DNA of 64,000 nt, from assembly GCA_004026145.2 (NCBI GenBank), contig CP034975.1:18324191-18388190 (forward strand), read 5' to 3'. Shown in pieces: positions 10,586 through 23,113 of this stretch. The DNA comes from Takifugu bimaculatus. Lineage: Eukaryota > Chordata > Actinopteri > Tetraodontiformes > Tetraodontidae. Each line of letters begins with the position of its first letter. Position 1 is the stretch's first letter. A model generated the notes under the pieces. That model was not told where the DNA came from and did not search any database. It was given only the letters and a program-made list of their open reading frames with translations. The position numbers and the translations under genes are program-made.

Positions 10586-12880
10586 GATATCCATACTGCA
10601 AAATTAAGACTTGCGTCATGATATATATAGAACATACACGCCACTGTCGTTTGGAAGAACAGACGAGAAACAAAGTGGTATTTTTGCAAGTCATTTAATG
10701 CTTTTCAGCTAATTGCCTCTCCAATGATCTGCTTATTTCTAAACTAAGTTCTAACAAGGAGGTAAAAATCTACATTTCAGTGACAAAATAGTTCTATAAA
10801 TATGAATTAAATAGTGAGCGGACATTTTCGGAGCTGACGTTTCCTCACCAAAACTCTAAATAACTTTAACAGAGTGAGGAATTTAAGTGCCATATGGGAA
10901 CGGGAATACTTTCCGGTTGTGAAGGAATTACATGTACATCTCTCACACGTACGCATGTGACAGTGTTATTGATGTCAACAAAGACAAGGTGACCCTGATG
11001 CCGACATTTAAAGGAAATGGACATATTTGTAGCATATATTGCTTAAAAGTAGCCGAGGTGCACAACGGATGAATGAGAACAATTTGGTGGCACGTTCATG
11101 CACTTGCCAGCGTTCCACTACACATGTGCAAATATAAGTGGGAACCCAACAAACAGGTTGATATGGAAGAAATGCTTTCTGCAATCTACATAGAAAACAT
11201 GAACGTAATCTCACAATATCTTCAGCTTCTATCCTTACAGTATACGTTTATACACTTAAGCTGCGTTAATAACTGGGCAGAACCATCCGTGAGGTATTTC
11301 ATACTTACAGCCAAGTTCAAATGCATAAGGCAAAAAAAACCCCAAAGAAATATTACTTATTCTGAAATAAAAGCCTGCGAGATTTCTAGATTTTCTGAAT
11401 CGTGAGAAGACGCCGGCTGAAAGGCGACGCGCCAAAAACAAAACAATTGCACATTTTCTTTTTTAACAACAGGTTCAGTGGTCCATGAGCAAAGAGAATT
11501 CATAGTAACACTTGTGCTTTGCAGAAACGAGGCGTTGTGAGGACTGGTGTTTCTTCTCTTTGAAAGGACACGGTTCCACCCGAATCACCTCGGATAAGCA
11601 GCAGGGGAGAGAACTCAGGACAGCGTCGACGCTGATCTGACGAGTGATGTCAGGATCCTGCACGTTAAACTGCTACAGTCGACTTGCACGTTAGGCACTG
11701 AAGCTGAAGAAGTAACTGATGCTCCTCTAAGGTTCCGGACCGGTGGAGCCGCGAGCGTCGCCACGGCGGCGCAGAGACGAGCCCAACGCTTCGCCAGGTC
11801 CGCTAACTAACGGCCACGCTTTGCACGTCAGGTCGGATCCCCTCGAAGGTCAGATCCCCTCGAAGGTCAGATCCCCTCGAAGGTCAGATCCCCTCGAAGG
11901 TCAGATCCCCTCGAAGGTCGGATCCCCTCGAAGGTCAGATCCCCTCGAAGGTCAGATCCCCTCGAAGGTCAGATCCCCTCGAAGGTCAGATCCCCTCGAA
12001 GGTCGGATCCCCTCGAAGGTCGGATCCCCTCGAAGGTCAGATCCCCTCGAAGGTCGGATCCCCTCGAAGGTCGGATCCCCTCGAAGGTCAGATCCCCTCG
12101 AAGGTCAGATCCCCTCGAAGGTCAGATCCCCTCGAAGGTCGGATCCCCTCGAAGGTCAGATCCCCTCGAAGGTCAGATCCCCTCGAAGGTCAGATCCCCT
12201 CGAAGGGCGGCCCTGAGTGCTACCGGCCATTCATCCGCGCCCGCTATAACTGAACCAGAGGAGGAAATACAAATGAACCGATGAACTTCTGTAAAGGCTA
12301 CATAGGTTTTAGTTCTGTTTGACAACATTCATAGAAAACATTTCCCTAATAAAATATGCAAATAAAATAACAGGAATAAATTAATAAATACATCCATTTT
12401 AGCATACGACATCACCCAACAGGAATATTATTAGTAGAAGGACTGTACAAGGTAATAGGATTATTATTGCCGCTGAGCTTCGGACACACCCAGAGGTATT
12501 TGACTCCATGTCAGCAGAAGGTTTGACATCGATGACAAGTCATTTGGTGTTGTTGTTTTTTTTCCCTAACAAATTTACAGAGGCACTAAATGCAAGTATA
12601 CACAGCAAAAGGGGAGGTATCGCCATCGGGACGTCGGGTGTTTTTAAACAACACCGTCATCCAGAGTCTCAGACTCTGCTTCTTCCTCTTCGCTTCAGTC
12701 CTAATCGGGGAGCGAGTGGCGTCTCACAGGTGTGTGTAGCACGCACCCGCAAAGGTCAGCCTGTGCGACGCCTCTCCAGTGAACACAATGTGCACGGCTA
12801 TAATTGAGGAGCACGTTTTACAATTTCTGATAGGGGTTAATTAACAGCCCACGAGGTTCTCCTGCTGTAAACTCCCGGCT
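10586..12880 (-). other. Region downstream of znf646, possible 3' UTR
   Basis: No coding exon is recognisable. AT-rich sequence flanks the 17-bp minisatellite at 11831-12204. If the minus-strand polyadenylation signal at 10580-10585 is used, all of this would be znf646 3' UTR; otherwise it is intergenic DNA between convergent genes. Confidence 0.45.
11831..12204. repeat. 17-bp minisatellite, 22 units
   Basis: Twenty-two head-to-tail copies of the 17-mer GGTCRGATCCCCTCGAA cover exactly 374 bases with no indel. The only variable base is R at position 5: G in units 1, 6, 11, 12, 14, 15 and 19, A in the other 15. G-type units create a BamHI site (GGATCC). Because the unit has no stop codon on the plus strand and 17 is not a multiple of three, the array stays open in all plus frames and encodes a 17-residue repeating peptide; I see no support for that being a real protein. 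Confidence 0.97.
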
Positions 12881-15800
12881 TCAAAGGAAAGAGTCCATGT
12901 CCAGGTCCATGAAGGTGTTGTCATCCATGCAGAAGGAGGGGTCGTAGGGCTCGCTGCTCTGGTGCATCTTCTGATGGTGGCGCAGGTTGGACTTGCTGGA
13001 AAAGCTCTTGTTGCACTGCAGGCAGGTGAACGGCTTCTCTTTGGTGTGGATGCGTCTGTGGCAGATGAGCTGCGTGGACACGCGGAACGCCTTTCCGCAC
13101 TCCAGACACTGGTAGCGTTTGGGCTCCGTGTGGATGCGGCGGTGGTTCTTCAGGGCCATCAGGTTGGTGAACTCTTTCTGGCACACGGAGCAGAAGAAGA
13201 AGCCGGTCTTGTGGCTGTTCTTGTGGTTGAGCAGGGAGCCGGCGTGACGGTATGTGCGGCCGCAGTGCTCGCAGACGTGGCTCTTTTCTTCCGCGTTTGC
13301 GCCGGCGTCGCTGTGTAGATCAGAAACGCGCTCTGGGATGTGAGACAGAGGGGGCGGAACCTGCCTGCTCAGCCCGTCCATCGCCACGGCCCGATCTCCT
13401 CCCGAGCCCCAGCACACGGTGGGTCCGCCCCCGTCTGCTCCTTGATGGTAGCGGCCCGGAGCCTTGTGGTGCGTCTCCTGGTGCTGCTGGTAGCTGGCCG
13501 CGCTGGGAAAGCTCTGCTGGCAGATGCTGCAGACGACGGAGCGCTCCTTCACGTGCACGTCCATGTGGCTCTGCAGGTGTGCGACCAGACAGAAGGTCTT
13601 GCCGCACTCGGGGCAGCAGTGGCGTTTCATCTGGGAGTGCATCTGTAACGCGTGAGGGTCGGGAAAGGTCTGCAGACACAGGGTGCAGTAGTGCAGATTC
13701 TCCGAGTGCGTCTTCTTGTGGTTCAGGAGCGATCCGGCGTGGCGGTAGGAGCGGCCGCACAGGTCACACCTGCAGCGAGATGTTAGCTGTTACTATCTAA
13801 CATCGCAGCATCAGGCCCCCCGATCACTCAACCATCTACGACAACAGAAGCCTCACAGGGGAGGGACTTTTAAATTTTTCAGCCTGGACGGAGCAACAAT
13901 AAAACACTTCTACAGGTTAGTCAGCAGACACAAGAGCCAGACTACAATCATCTGATCCACAGACTAGCTAGACTCACACGCAGACTTACAGCCCATAACT
14001 TGAACTCACATGAAGCACTTGTCTCCTCTGTCCGGCTGCTGGGTCCCGGCCCCTGCGGAGTCCTGCCCTATGTGGCAGCGGTGCCTCTTCAGACCGGACC
14101 TGCCCTGGAACCTCTTCCCACAGTCGGGACAGCTCAGGTGAGCCGCGGCCCGATTGTGGATCCTCTGGTGGTTGTGCAGGATGCTGGCGAGGCGGAAGGC
14201 TTTGCCGCACGTGAGGCACACGTACTTCTTCCTCTGCGTGTGGATGCGCGTGTGATTCCGCAGAGCCATGGGGTTGGTGAAGGGCTTGGAGCAGAAGGTG
14301 CAGCTGAAGTGTCCCGTCTTGTGGGTGTTTTTGTGGTTCAGAAGCGAGCCGGCGTGCCGGTAACTGCGGTTGCAAATGTTGCACGTGAACGGCCGCTCCT
14401 CTTTACTCGAACTGGTATTTGTTGGTGCCTCACTGCTGCCTGAAGCTGCGCTACAGACGTGGTCTCTCAGTTGGTCAGCAGACAGAAACGCCTGCTTGCA
14501 TCGCTTACACCGGTGCGTTCGACTTCTCAGGCTCCTTCTGCCTACGGTCCCATTTTTTCTGAGCTCTGCACAAACATGTGTTAATAGCTGCTTTTTCCCC
14601 CTAAACCCTTTGCCACAGCTTTGGCAGGAGTGTCTTTTATGCGCAAAATGGGTGCGCATGTGATTCTTCATGGCCAGTCGATTTGAGTACGAGTTGTTGC
14701 AAACGGAACAATAATATTCCCCCATTTTATGGGAGTTTCTGTGGTTGACCAGACTTCCTGCGTGGCGATACGTGCGCCCGCACTGGTCGCAGGCAAAAGG
14801 CCTTCGGTCTTGACTCTCCTCCTCGAGCTTTATTTGCTCCTTCTTCCTCTGAGGCAGCCGTCTGCAGGGGCGGGAGGAGGTGGAGGTCTGACTGGCTACC
14901 GAAGGCGAGGGCTGCATTCTTTCTTCTGAGCTGCTCCCATTCATCTGCATCAGGGCCTGGATTTGGGTGTTAAGTTCCTGTATCTTGGCTTGGTTCTCTT
15001 TGTGCCTTTTCAGGTGATTCACCAGCTGCTTCTGGATTTTGAAGGCTTTCCCACACTCTTGGCAAGTGTGTCTGTGGGAATAGAAGGGACATGGTTAATT
15101 CTCTCTCGACTAAAGGGGACTGACTACATCCGTAGCATAAAAAACCCATTTAAAACACGTGTAAGCTTTTATGTTTAACAAACACATTTGCAAGAACTTT
15201 TAATAATTTAGCCGTCACTATTGAGCGCTTGTTGGTGTGTATTTGTTACCTCTTGACGTCAAAGTGGGACCTCTGGTGGTTTTTGAGGGCCAACAGGTTA
15301 TAGAAGCGCTTCTGGCACACGAGGCATCTGAACACACCTGTTTTGTGGGACTTTTTATGGTTCAGTAGTGAGCCAGCGTGTCTGTAGGAGCGGCCACACT
15401 GATCACATTTGTACTGACGCTGCTCTGACTCTACAGTTTCCGCAACGTGCTTCGAAGCGTCGGGCTGGAGAGCCTCATCCGCCGTCGTGTCCTCTTCAGC
15501 TTGTGGCAACTCATTTTTCCTTTCAGTGGTGCAGCTGTGGTTCTCCAGATGATGGTAGCTGGTGCAGGAGACGCCGCAGCTGCCACAAATGATACTCTCC
15601 GACTCCTCTTTGAACCCAGACACTTTGCTGAAATTCAGCTGTAAATTGTTGTCATCCTGATGCAGAAGCAGATGACTTAACAAATCCTGCCTACTGGCAA
15701 AACTTTCCCCGCACGTGCTGCAGATCAACATCTCTCCAGGCTCGTCTTTGATTTCTTCGTGGGAGGACATGGAAGAAGGCCCTGAGCTTGGAGGAGTACT

Positions 15801-17780
15801 GTGAGACTGCGTGTGTCCTCTGAGATGGCTCCTGAGAGCCCTCATGCTCGTGTAGCTGTTTCCACATATGGAACACTGGTAGAGATCGCCATCGTCTTCC
15901 TCCTCATCAGTTTCATCTTCACCACCATTCAGCTGGTAACTGTTGAGGCCGTCTTCGAAACTTTGTTCAAAGTAGCTCTGGTCTTGGCTCTCATTTAGAC
16001 CGTGGAACCCAACACTACTCCCTGGGCTTCCAATGGCACAGTGACTGTCGCCGTCCAGGAAGTTTACAGTCCTGTCGAAGCTGCTGCTATTAGTGTCGTG
16101 CTGCTGCTGCAGCAGCGGGCAGCTGTGAGACTTAATCCCTGCGATATCTTCAAAAGTCTCTCCACAGTCCGCACACATGTGCCTCTGCACTGGCTGTTGG
16201 CTGAGAGGTAGATTCAAGGTCATATCCTGGCAAACATCCTGGTTAAGCTGCTCATTGTACACAATCCCTTTCATGTGTTCGGCTTCATTTTCCTGATCCG
16301 TGCCAAACACAGAGTACGCAGCAGCATCGTCGTCACCTGGAGAAGAGAAACAGCCATGTTGGTTCTCCAGAGTCAGCGGCTCTGAGGAGAGCCAGTCTCC
16401 GTCTCCCTCGGCATTCATTTTATATGAGGGCGGCTGAGCTTTGTGGAGACGGAGGTGACTTTTGAGGGCAGCCAGGTGAGGATAGTTCTTCCTGCAGATG
16501 GAACACTGGTATATCCCGACCTGGTGTGACCGTTTGTGATTGATTAAGCTACCGGAGTGCCGATAGCTTTTACCGCAGATTTGACACTTAAAAGGACGCT
16601 CATCAGAATCTACACCTGAATTTTCTTCTACTTCCTTTACACAGGCAGGGTTTGTTGTATGTGATAGTGCAACATTAGGCATGCTTGTGTCCATGATTGG
16701 GGCTTCTCCCTGAGCGATATTACATGGTGATGCGTCACTACGAGAGCAGTCTGGGTACTCGTGACCGTTCCTTCCAATGTTCTCTTCTAGCTGATCAAAA
16801 CCTACAAAGTTACCTACTGATGATACCGAGGGACCATTATTTAATGGGGATGCATAAAAGTCTGATGGTGGGGAAGTAATACTGTTGTCACAGGACATGT
16901 CTTGGCTTTCTGACAAGGTATCTTGAAGTCCAAATGACAGAGGTGAAGAGTTGTGCATTTGTATGTGTTCCTGAAAGTCCTCATCATTGGCAAATACAAT
17001 TTGACACAAATGGCAAAAATGCACTTGAGGGTCTTGACTCTGTCTTGAAAGATTATCCAGTAGTGTCGCTGTATGAGACCCGGTCAGTGCATTCACATCT
17101 GTCCCACTTTTTCCCTTGTGAGTTCTCTGGTGGCTATAGAGCGCAGCCATGTTGTTGAACTGTTTGAAACACACCGTGCACTCAAACATTCCAACCTGGT
17201 GAGTCTTTTTATGATTGGTCAAGCTTCGTTGGTGTATGTATGATTTGTCACATAAATCACATTTGAAGGGACGATTTGTCGTGTCATCAGAGGTCTCGGA
17301 CAACTCTGCGGACATTTCCAGACTGCCTGACTGGTCACTGAAATGATGTGGGTGATCACATTCAGGTTCATCTGAAGGGTCCGCGTCCACCGTTTTGGAG
17401 GTCTGCTGCTTTACTTTCTTTGTGATATGGACCTTCTTGTGTGTATTCAGCTGCGTTGCGAGACGAAAAGATTTTCCACAATGAGCACAGGAATACTTTT
17501 TTTGGGAAGTGTGGCTCCGGAGATGACTCTTCAGTGCCAAAGCATTAGAGTTCTCTTTACCGCATATGTTGCACTGAAAAGAGCCCACTTCGTGTGTCTT
17601 TTTGTGGTTAGCTAGGCTACCAGCGTGTCTATAACCACGTCCACATTCAGCACATTTAAATTTCCGTTCTTCCTCATGTTGATCTTCCATGTGATCAAGC
17701 AGAGCGGGAATATTAGGAAATGCCATGTCACACTGTTTGCAAGGAAAACATGTTGTCCTGCCAGGGCCTCGCACAGCCAT
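12881..17780 (-). CDS. znf646: ZNF646-like C2H2 zinc-finger protein
   Basis: Three exons (15250-17780, 14010-15071, 12881-13769) join in frame to 4,482 nt, 1,493 aa. About 30 C2H2 fingers (a few C2HC) are spread over the whole length rather than in one tight array. A finger pair recurs: a first finger with YRHAGSLLNHKK/N and, after a KTG-type link, a second with the pattern ALKNHxRxH; the YRH(A/S)GSL core occurs seven times. This paired architecture and the head-to-head position next to znf668 identify ZNF646. Family knowledge: a vertebrate nuclear protein, presumed DNA-binding, with little functional description. No KRAB, SCAN or BTB domain is visible. The start ATG at 17780 opens directly into the first degenerate finger (CKQCDMAF). 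The two introns are short (178 and 240 bp). The human protein is somewhat longer, about 1,830 aa. Confidence 0.88.
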
Positions 17781-19791
17781 TTCACACAGATTAAATTAAG
17801 AGCTCCTGACACAGTGTTATTTTGGGGGAATATATCCAGTGCCTTTACATAAGAACTATCCAAGGAATACCGACAGGGAAGTAACATGGGCTGTGATGTG
17901 GAGAACTGGTGTCGCCGGTGAGTTATTTGAGGGAAGGGGAGACCGTCAAATTAAACTGTTAAAGACAAAAGAGACTCAAGTTAGAAATGTAATGGATGTA
18001 AAGAACATTATTATGAAATGAACCAGCACTCTTCACCTGACTGAGCAATAAATACGTTTACTACAGAGACACACATAAAACATTGGTTTAAACCACGTAG
18101 AAACACAGTTCCCAACGTCATAATCTCTTAATTATATTTATCAAAGTCGACAAATGCTTACACAAAATAAGAAATGGACTTTAGAAACAAAACGAAATGT
18201 TGAGATAATTGAATGCAGTAAGGCAGAAACGGCGGACTTGTTTTTTGTGCACCAGCAAAGCTAGCTAACTAGCTATGTCAATAAACCGCGAGCTCATGGT
18301 TATCTCTACATAGTTTTGTAGCTCGATAACGATCAGATTTGGCCCAGAAACCCAAAATAAAACAACTGATCGCACATTATCGTGTTACATGGCCATCACG
18401 CCCAGCACAATTTTAGCTGTATAGTTGTAGTCTGAGTTATACAAAGCGCCTTGCAAGCTAACTAGCACCATCACGGCTAACTAAATAAACATTGCAGCAA
18501 AAAGCAAACAAAATGCTGGTTATGCGCTATCCCATTAACAGAAAAAACATCAAATCACATACCTTTGGCAGTAATGACTTAGCACAAGCCTGGGGAAGTC
18601 TAGTTTCATTCATTATTTTTAAAACATTCTTTTTATACGTAAAGGCCAACCCCCTTTTCGCAATTGTCTTTTTCCATCCCCTTTTCCACATTGCTGTTGT
18701 TGCTAGGGAACAGGAAATGTGCAGCGAAGAAATACTTCCCTCTCAAAATAATGTACCTATACTGGCAACAAAGTTAAACCAAACCTCTTGAGCTCCGCGC
18801 GTCTACACGCATTCACCGAATGTAAAATAGACCAAAGAACCCTTGCTAGAATCACGATTCAACTGAGGGTAAAATCAAAAATCGCATTCCCTCCTTCAGA
18901 TTGCTACGTTAGCCTTAGCACATCCATCATGACGTATAGCCACAAAGGTTCCGCTATTGACGTAATGTTTAGTTTCAGTTTTGCGTGTCCATACTCAATA
19001 ATAGCGCTTAGTTTCTAACATTGTGTGGCAGGTAATTTTCTCACTTAAGTTGTTATATTTCGGTTACATAGTATGCGCACTGAAATGGTGCAGTTTCCTT
19101 GAGCAGAGCTATCTTCATCATGGTCCTAGAGCCTCCCCCATCCTGCACCCAGTCATACCCAATCTTTGCTAGTGAATGCTGGTGTGCTTTCACTCAGAGT
19201 ACTCCTATTAAATAACCAATGCCCTGATTCAGGTAAGAGAGGAGTTTTAAAAAATATATTTTTGTTGTTTTTTTTGTTTAGTTCCCAGTATGTTAAATTA
19301 GCGTTTTCTTTGCTAAATTCTTAATATACAATCGCGGATGTGTTGACGCTGTCGAGTGAAAGGCTGCAGCCGGCGGTCCTAAAGCCAGCCATTTTGAGTT
19401 CAGAGGAATGTTTAGCAAGAAAGCTAGCAAACCCGAGGGTGGAAAACATGCATTTAGCTCTCAACGCTTTCATACCGACTGGTTTTCTGTGACCCACGGC
19501 TCTGCTCGGACACATGTCGGTGGTTCGCAGCCACAGTTCCAGTCATTACATCGCCAACTTCCTCTGGCATCAAAGTGGTTAGCTAAGCTTATTGTCCCTG
19601 AGGTCCTAATGCCAACCATTTTGTGATAATATGCAGACATATCTGTCGATATGTTACATATTTAGGCATGAATCTTCATATCTATATCAAGCTTAATTCA
19701 AGAATCACCACACATCAATATGTTGGTAATTATCCATTTATATATACTGCAAATTTAAAAAAAGAACGTTTCATAATAAATCTCTTTACAG
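17781..19791. other. Divergent znf646/znf668 promoter region
   Basis: The two start codons are 2.0 kb apart on opposite strands. The znf668 start follows directly on a TTTACAG splice acceptor, so at least one untranslated znf668 exon lies in here; znf646 probably also has one. The transcription starts should lie between them, but I cannot place them. No TE or coding exon is recognisable. Confidence 0.55.
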
Positions 19792-21766
19792 ATGGCCTCT
19801 CCTCATCCTGGCAGCCCACCTCTTGCCGACCAGTACACCCCTCCTGAACAGGATGATGAGGGTCAATATGAAGAAGAGATGGAGAAGAGCCATTCTTCAA
19901 AGAAACGTGGAAGAGGCAGACCCCCAAAAGCCAAACCTTCTTTTAAATGCTCCGTCTGCACAGAGGCTTTCAAGAGCCTTTCAGCATTGCAGAGCCACAA
20001 GCTCTCAGCACACAAAAAAGACCCTCAGCAGCAACATTCATGTTCACAGTGCGCTAAAACGTTCTCAAACAAGGCTCAACTCTCAAAGCACGAGCGCACT
20101 CACTCAGCCCAGCGCCCTTTTCAGTGTCCGGACTGTCACAAGGCCTACAAAACCCCCACAGAGCTGCGCAACCACAGCCGCTCACACACTGGTGAAAAAC
20201 CTTTTGTATGCACAGAATGTGGTAAGGCCTTTATGCAAGCTATATGCCTGAGGATACATATGACACAGCACAGTGGAGAGCGTCCTTACTCTTGCCGCCA
20301 GTGCTCCAAGAGCTACCCTACCCTCTCAAAACTGAAGGTCCACATGCGTTCTCACACAGGAGAGAAGCCCTACTTCTGTGGTGAGTGTGGCAAGAGCTTT
20401 GCGGACCCCTCTGTGTTCCGAAAGCATAGACGGAACCACCAGGGTCATAGGCCATATGCTTGTGAGGAATGTGGGAAAACGTACACGGAGCTGAAGGACC
20501 TGAAGAACCACGAACGCTCCCACACAGGAGAAAAACCATACCTGTGCTCAGACTGCGGCAAGGCCTTCTCCCGCTCCTCCTCCTTGGCTTGTCACCAGCG
20601 CATTCATTCCCAGAACAAACCGTATCAGTGTGAGCAGTGTGGCAAGGGCTTCACCCAACTGTCCTCCTACCAGTCTCACCTCCGTACTCACTCTGGGGAA
20701 AAGCCTTTCCTCTGCCCACAGTGTGGCAAGATGTTTTCCGACCCCTCCAGTTTCCGACGCCACCAGCGAGCTCACTTGGGTTTCAAGCCTTACCCCTGCG
20801 ATAAGTGTTCCAAGAGGTTCCGGCAGCCTGCAGACTTGGCCGTGCACGAACGCGTTCATTCAGGTGAACGGCCGTACAAATGTCAGAGCTGTGACAAGGC
20901 CTTCGTAGCATCCTGGGACCTGCGGCGCCATATGCTGGTCCACACGGGCCTCAGGCCTTATTCCTGCACCGAGTGCGACAAGTCATTTGCTGAGCGCTCC
21001 AGCCTCAACAAACACCGCCGCGTGCATTCTGGCGAGAGGCCTTTCAAATGTATGGAATGTTTGAAGTCATTCGTGGTGTCTTCCAGCCTACGCAAACATG
21101 AGAGAACCCACCTTGCAGAGCACTCTGAGCAGCAGCAACAGAAGCAACAACAGGTGCCAGAGGCCGCCTCTGCATCTGGCTTCACTGTCCCCACAATCTT
21201 ACCTCAGTTCTCCTGTTCCCACTTGTGATGCTACCTTTGGAAACTGGGATGACGTTCAGGCACATGAAAACCTTCACTCCATTGACTCCCCTCCTGAGAC
21301 AGTCAGCAAAATTGCTCCTCTGGGCGCCCACGTGTGCGAAACCTGCCAGGCAGGGTTCGCACAGTTGGCCGACTTACAAGAGCACCAGAAGCAGCATCCC
21401 AAACCGAGGCCCCACATCTGCAACAGCTGCGGCAAAGGCTTCTTCAACAAATCTGGGCTACGTAAACATCAGAAGATCCACTCCTCCAGTAAGCCCCACA
21501 GCTGCCCCCACTGCGGTAAAGCATTCCTGTTTGCTGCTTACCTTCGCAAGCACTTAAGGACTCACACAGATGTTGCCGCGGCCACCCCGCAGCTCGGTGA
21601 TGTAAACATTCTTCATACTGACCCGCTTCCCTCTCCCCCGCCACCCAGTGGGGTTTCCACGTCCACCGTTGAGCCCAGCAGCATTGCCCTGACAGTGCCT
21701 GTGACGGTATCCGTCACTGCGTTTCAGACTCTTCCAGAGTACTTGGTCAAAGAAGAGGATCTTTAA
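19792..21766 (+). CDS. znf668: ZNF668 C2H2 zinc-finger protein with one-base frameshift
   Basis: The ATG follows immediately on a CAG splice acceptor, so the 5' UTR is on an upstream exon. A basic linker (KKRGRGRPPKAK, AT-hook-like) precedes 14 intact C2H2 fingers in the first frame. Segments such as DPSVFRKHRR, ELKDLKNHERSH, QLSSYQSH, DPSSFRRHQRAH and FVVSSSLRKHERTH match ZNF668. The first frame then stops at 21228, inside a finger. The next frame continues the same finger and three more, ending at 21766. Removing one T at 21216/21217 rebuilds a CxxC finger and gives about 657 aa, against 619 in human. Family knowledge: nuclear zinc-finger protein linked to p53/MDM2 control and DNA repair. 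The break is more likely a sequencing error than true loss, because everything downstream is well preserved. Confidence 0.9.
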
Positions 21767-23113
21767 GCTTTTTTAAAAAAAATAAATAACTTTTTACATA
21801 TTTGCAAGTACATATAACAAGTCTGGTATATAAAAGTTTAAATCATGTACATTAACTTGGTCTCATCACATCTGTATTATTCCTGTTTAAATACAGTATT
21901 ATGCCATTTATGTAATGTAAATTATGAAACTGATTGTTTTTGTGTCGCAAAACATCTCTTTTGATCATTATGGCTTCAAATGGGAGACATCAACCAAACA
22001 TGTTTTTATAAGGCTTTTTAAAATGACAACTTTTGTCTACCTTGAACCTGCATTTTTTTCTGCGTGTGGAGTCGTTAATAACTGCTTAACTGGACGTCAT
22101 GACGACAGTAACTCTTGATTGTCTGAAAAGAAAAACTCTGGTGGTCCATGATGGATCAGAGGAACTAGATTTGTATACTGACAAAAAAGTGTGATGTATG
22201 TAAAGCAGTAAAGTATTGAGATGTTTTTAATGTGCAAAACGTAGATTGGTTTTATTTCTTTCTACAAATGCGTATCTGAGGAGTTAAAAAGGGAAGTGTG
22301 TAGCATTGCTGTGGTCAGGAGAGGACCAAGTCAGCACATTTAAAAGAGTGAAACTGTAACACATTTTATTGACGACAGTGTAAAAAAAAACTATTCTAGC
22401 AAACCAAACACTGGGGCAGAGCCACAGTTTTCGCTCAGATTGTGAGGTAAGCGCTTATCTACACTTTTCTTTAGGAAGAACTTTATTTGACCCCATTTTA
22501 CATGAATAACACCGGGGAACAATCTGAAAATACATTTCTCTTGTTTTTTATTCTGATTAAAACTAAAATCTACATGTCGATTCCAAAATTGCAGTCAGTT
22601 TTTTTCTAGCACGTCGAGTTTTTTCTCCACAGCTTCCTCTCCAGATAAGGAAAATTCCACTGTTTATCTGTAGTAAGACTCAGCTGATTACGACCGGACC
22701 CGTCTACAGCTACGTGGCAACGTGTAGTCACAACTGAGACTGAGAGGTGTGTGCAGCTCCCAACAGGTCAGGACTATCAATATCCTATAGGGGATACTCT
22801 GAACTATAGGGAAACAAAAACTTCATGTGATGGAGAAAAACTGAGACCCGGTTTGGATTCTGCACCCCAAAATTAGATAATAGCTATCAGACCTAAATCA
22901 ACAAAAATTGTGTTCCCCGTTGTAATGATTTCACTCTCTAATAAGTGTATGGTCTGATGTGCTGTATGTAAAGTCATCAGAGTTTGAATTTGGGTATTTG
23001 GCTTGTTAATGTTTGAGTTTGCCTTCAGGTTTCCCTCCTGGAATTGAAGCAGTATTAGGTGGTGGGTTCACTTTTTGGTTTGTTTGTTTCAGCTTCTACC
23101 CTGTGTTCACCAA
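21767..23113 (+). other. znf668 3' UTR and connexin upstream region
   Basis: AATAAA at 21781-21786 lies just after the znf668 stop, in an A-rich stretch. The remainder has no recognisable exon. A CAG at 23089-23091 after a T-rich stretch, 22 bases before the connexin ATG, looks like a splice acceptor, so an untranslated connexin exon probably lies upstream. Confidence 0.45.

Noticed and set aside
11743..12216. 157-codon plus-strand open frame with a 17-residue repeat
   Set aside because: It is an automatic result of a stop-free 17-bp repeat; no promoter, splice or homology support.
13252..14443. Plus-strand open frames of 100-180 codons opposite znf646
   Set aside because: They are antisense shadows of GC-rich zinc-finger coding sequence.
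21152..21207. A short intron as an explanation for the znf668 frame change
   Set aside because: The only GT...AG pair spans 54 nt, below usual vertebrate intron size and divisible by three, so it would not change the frame.
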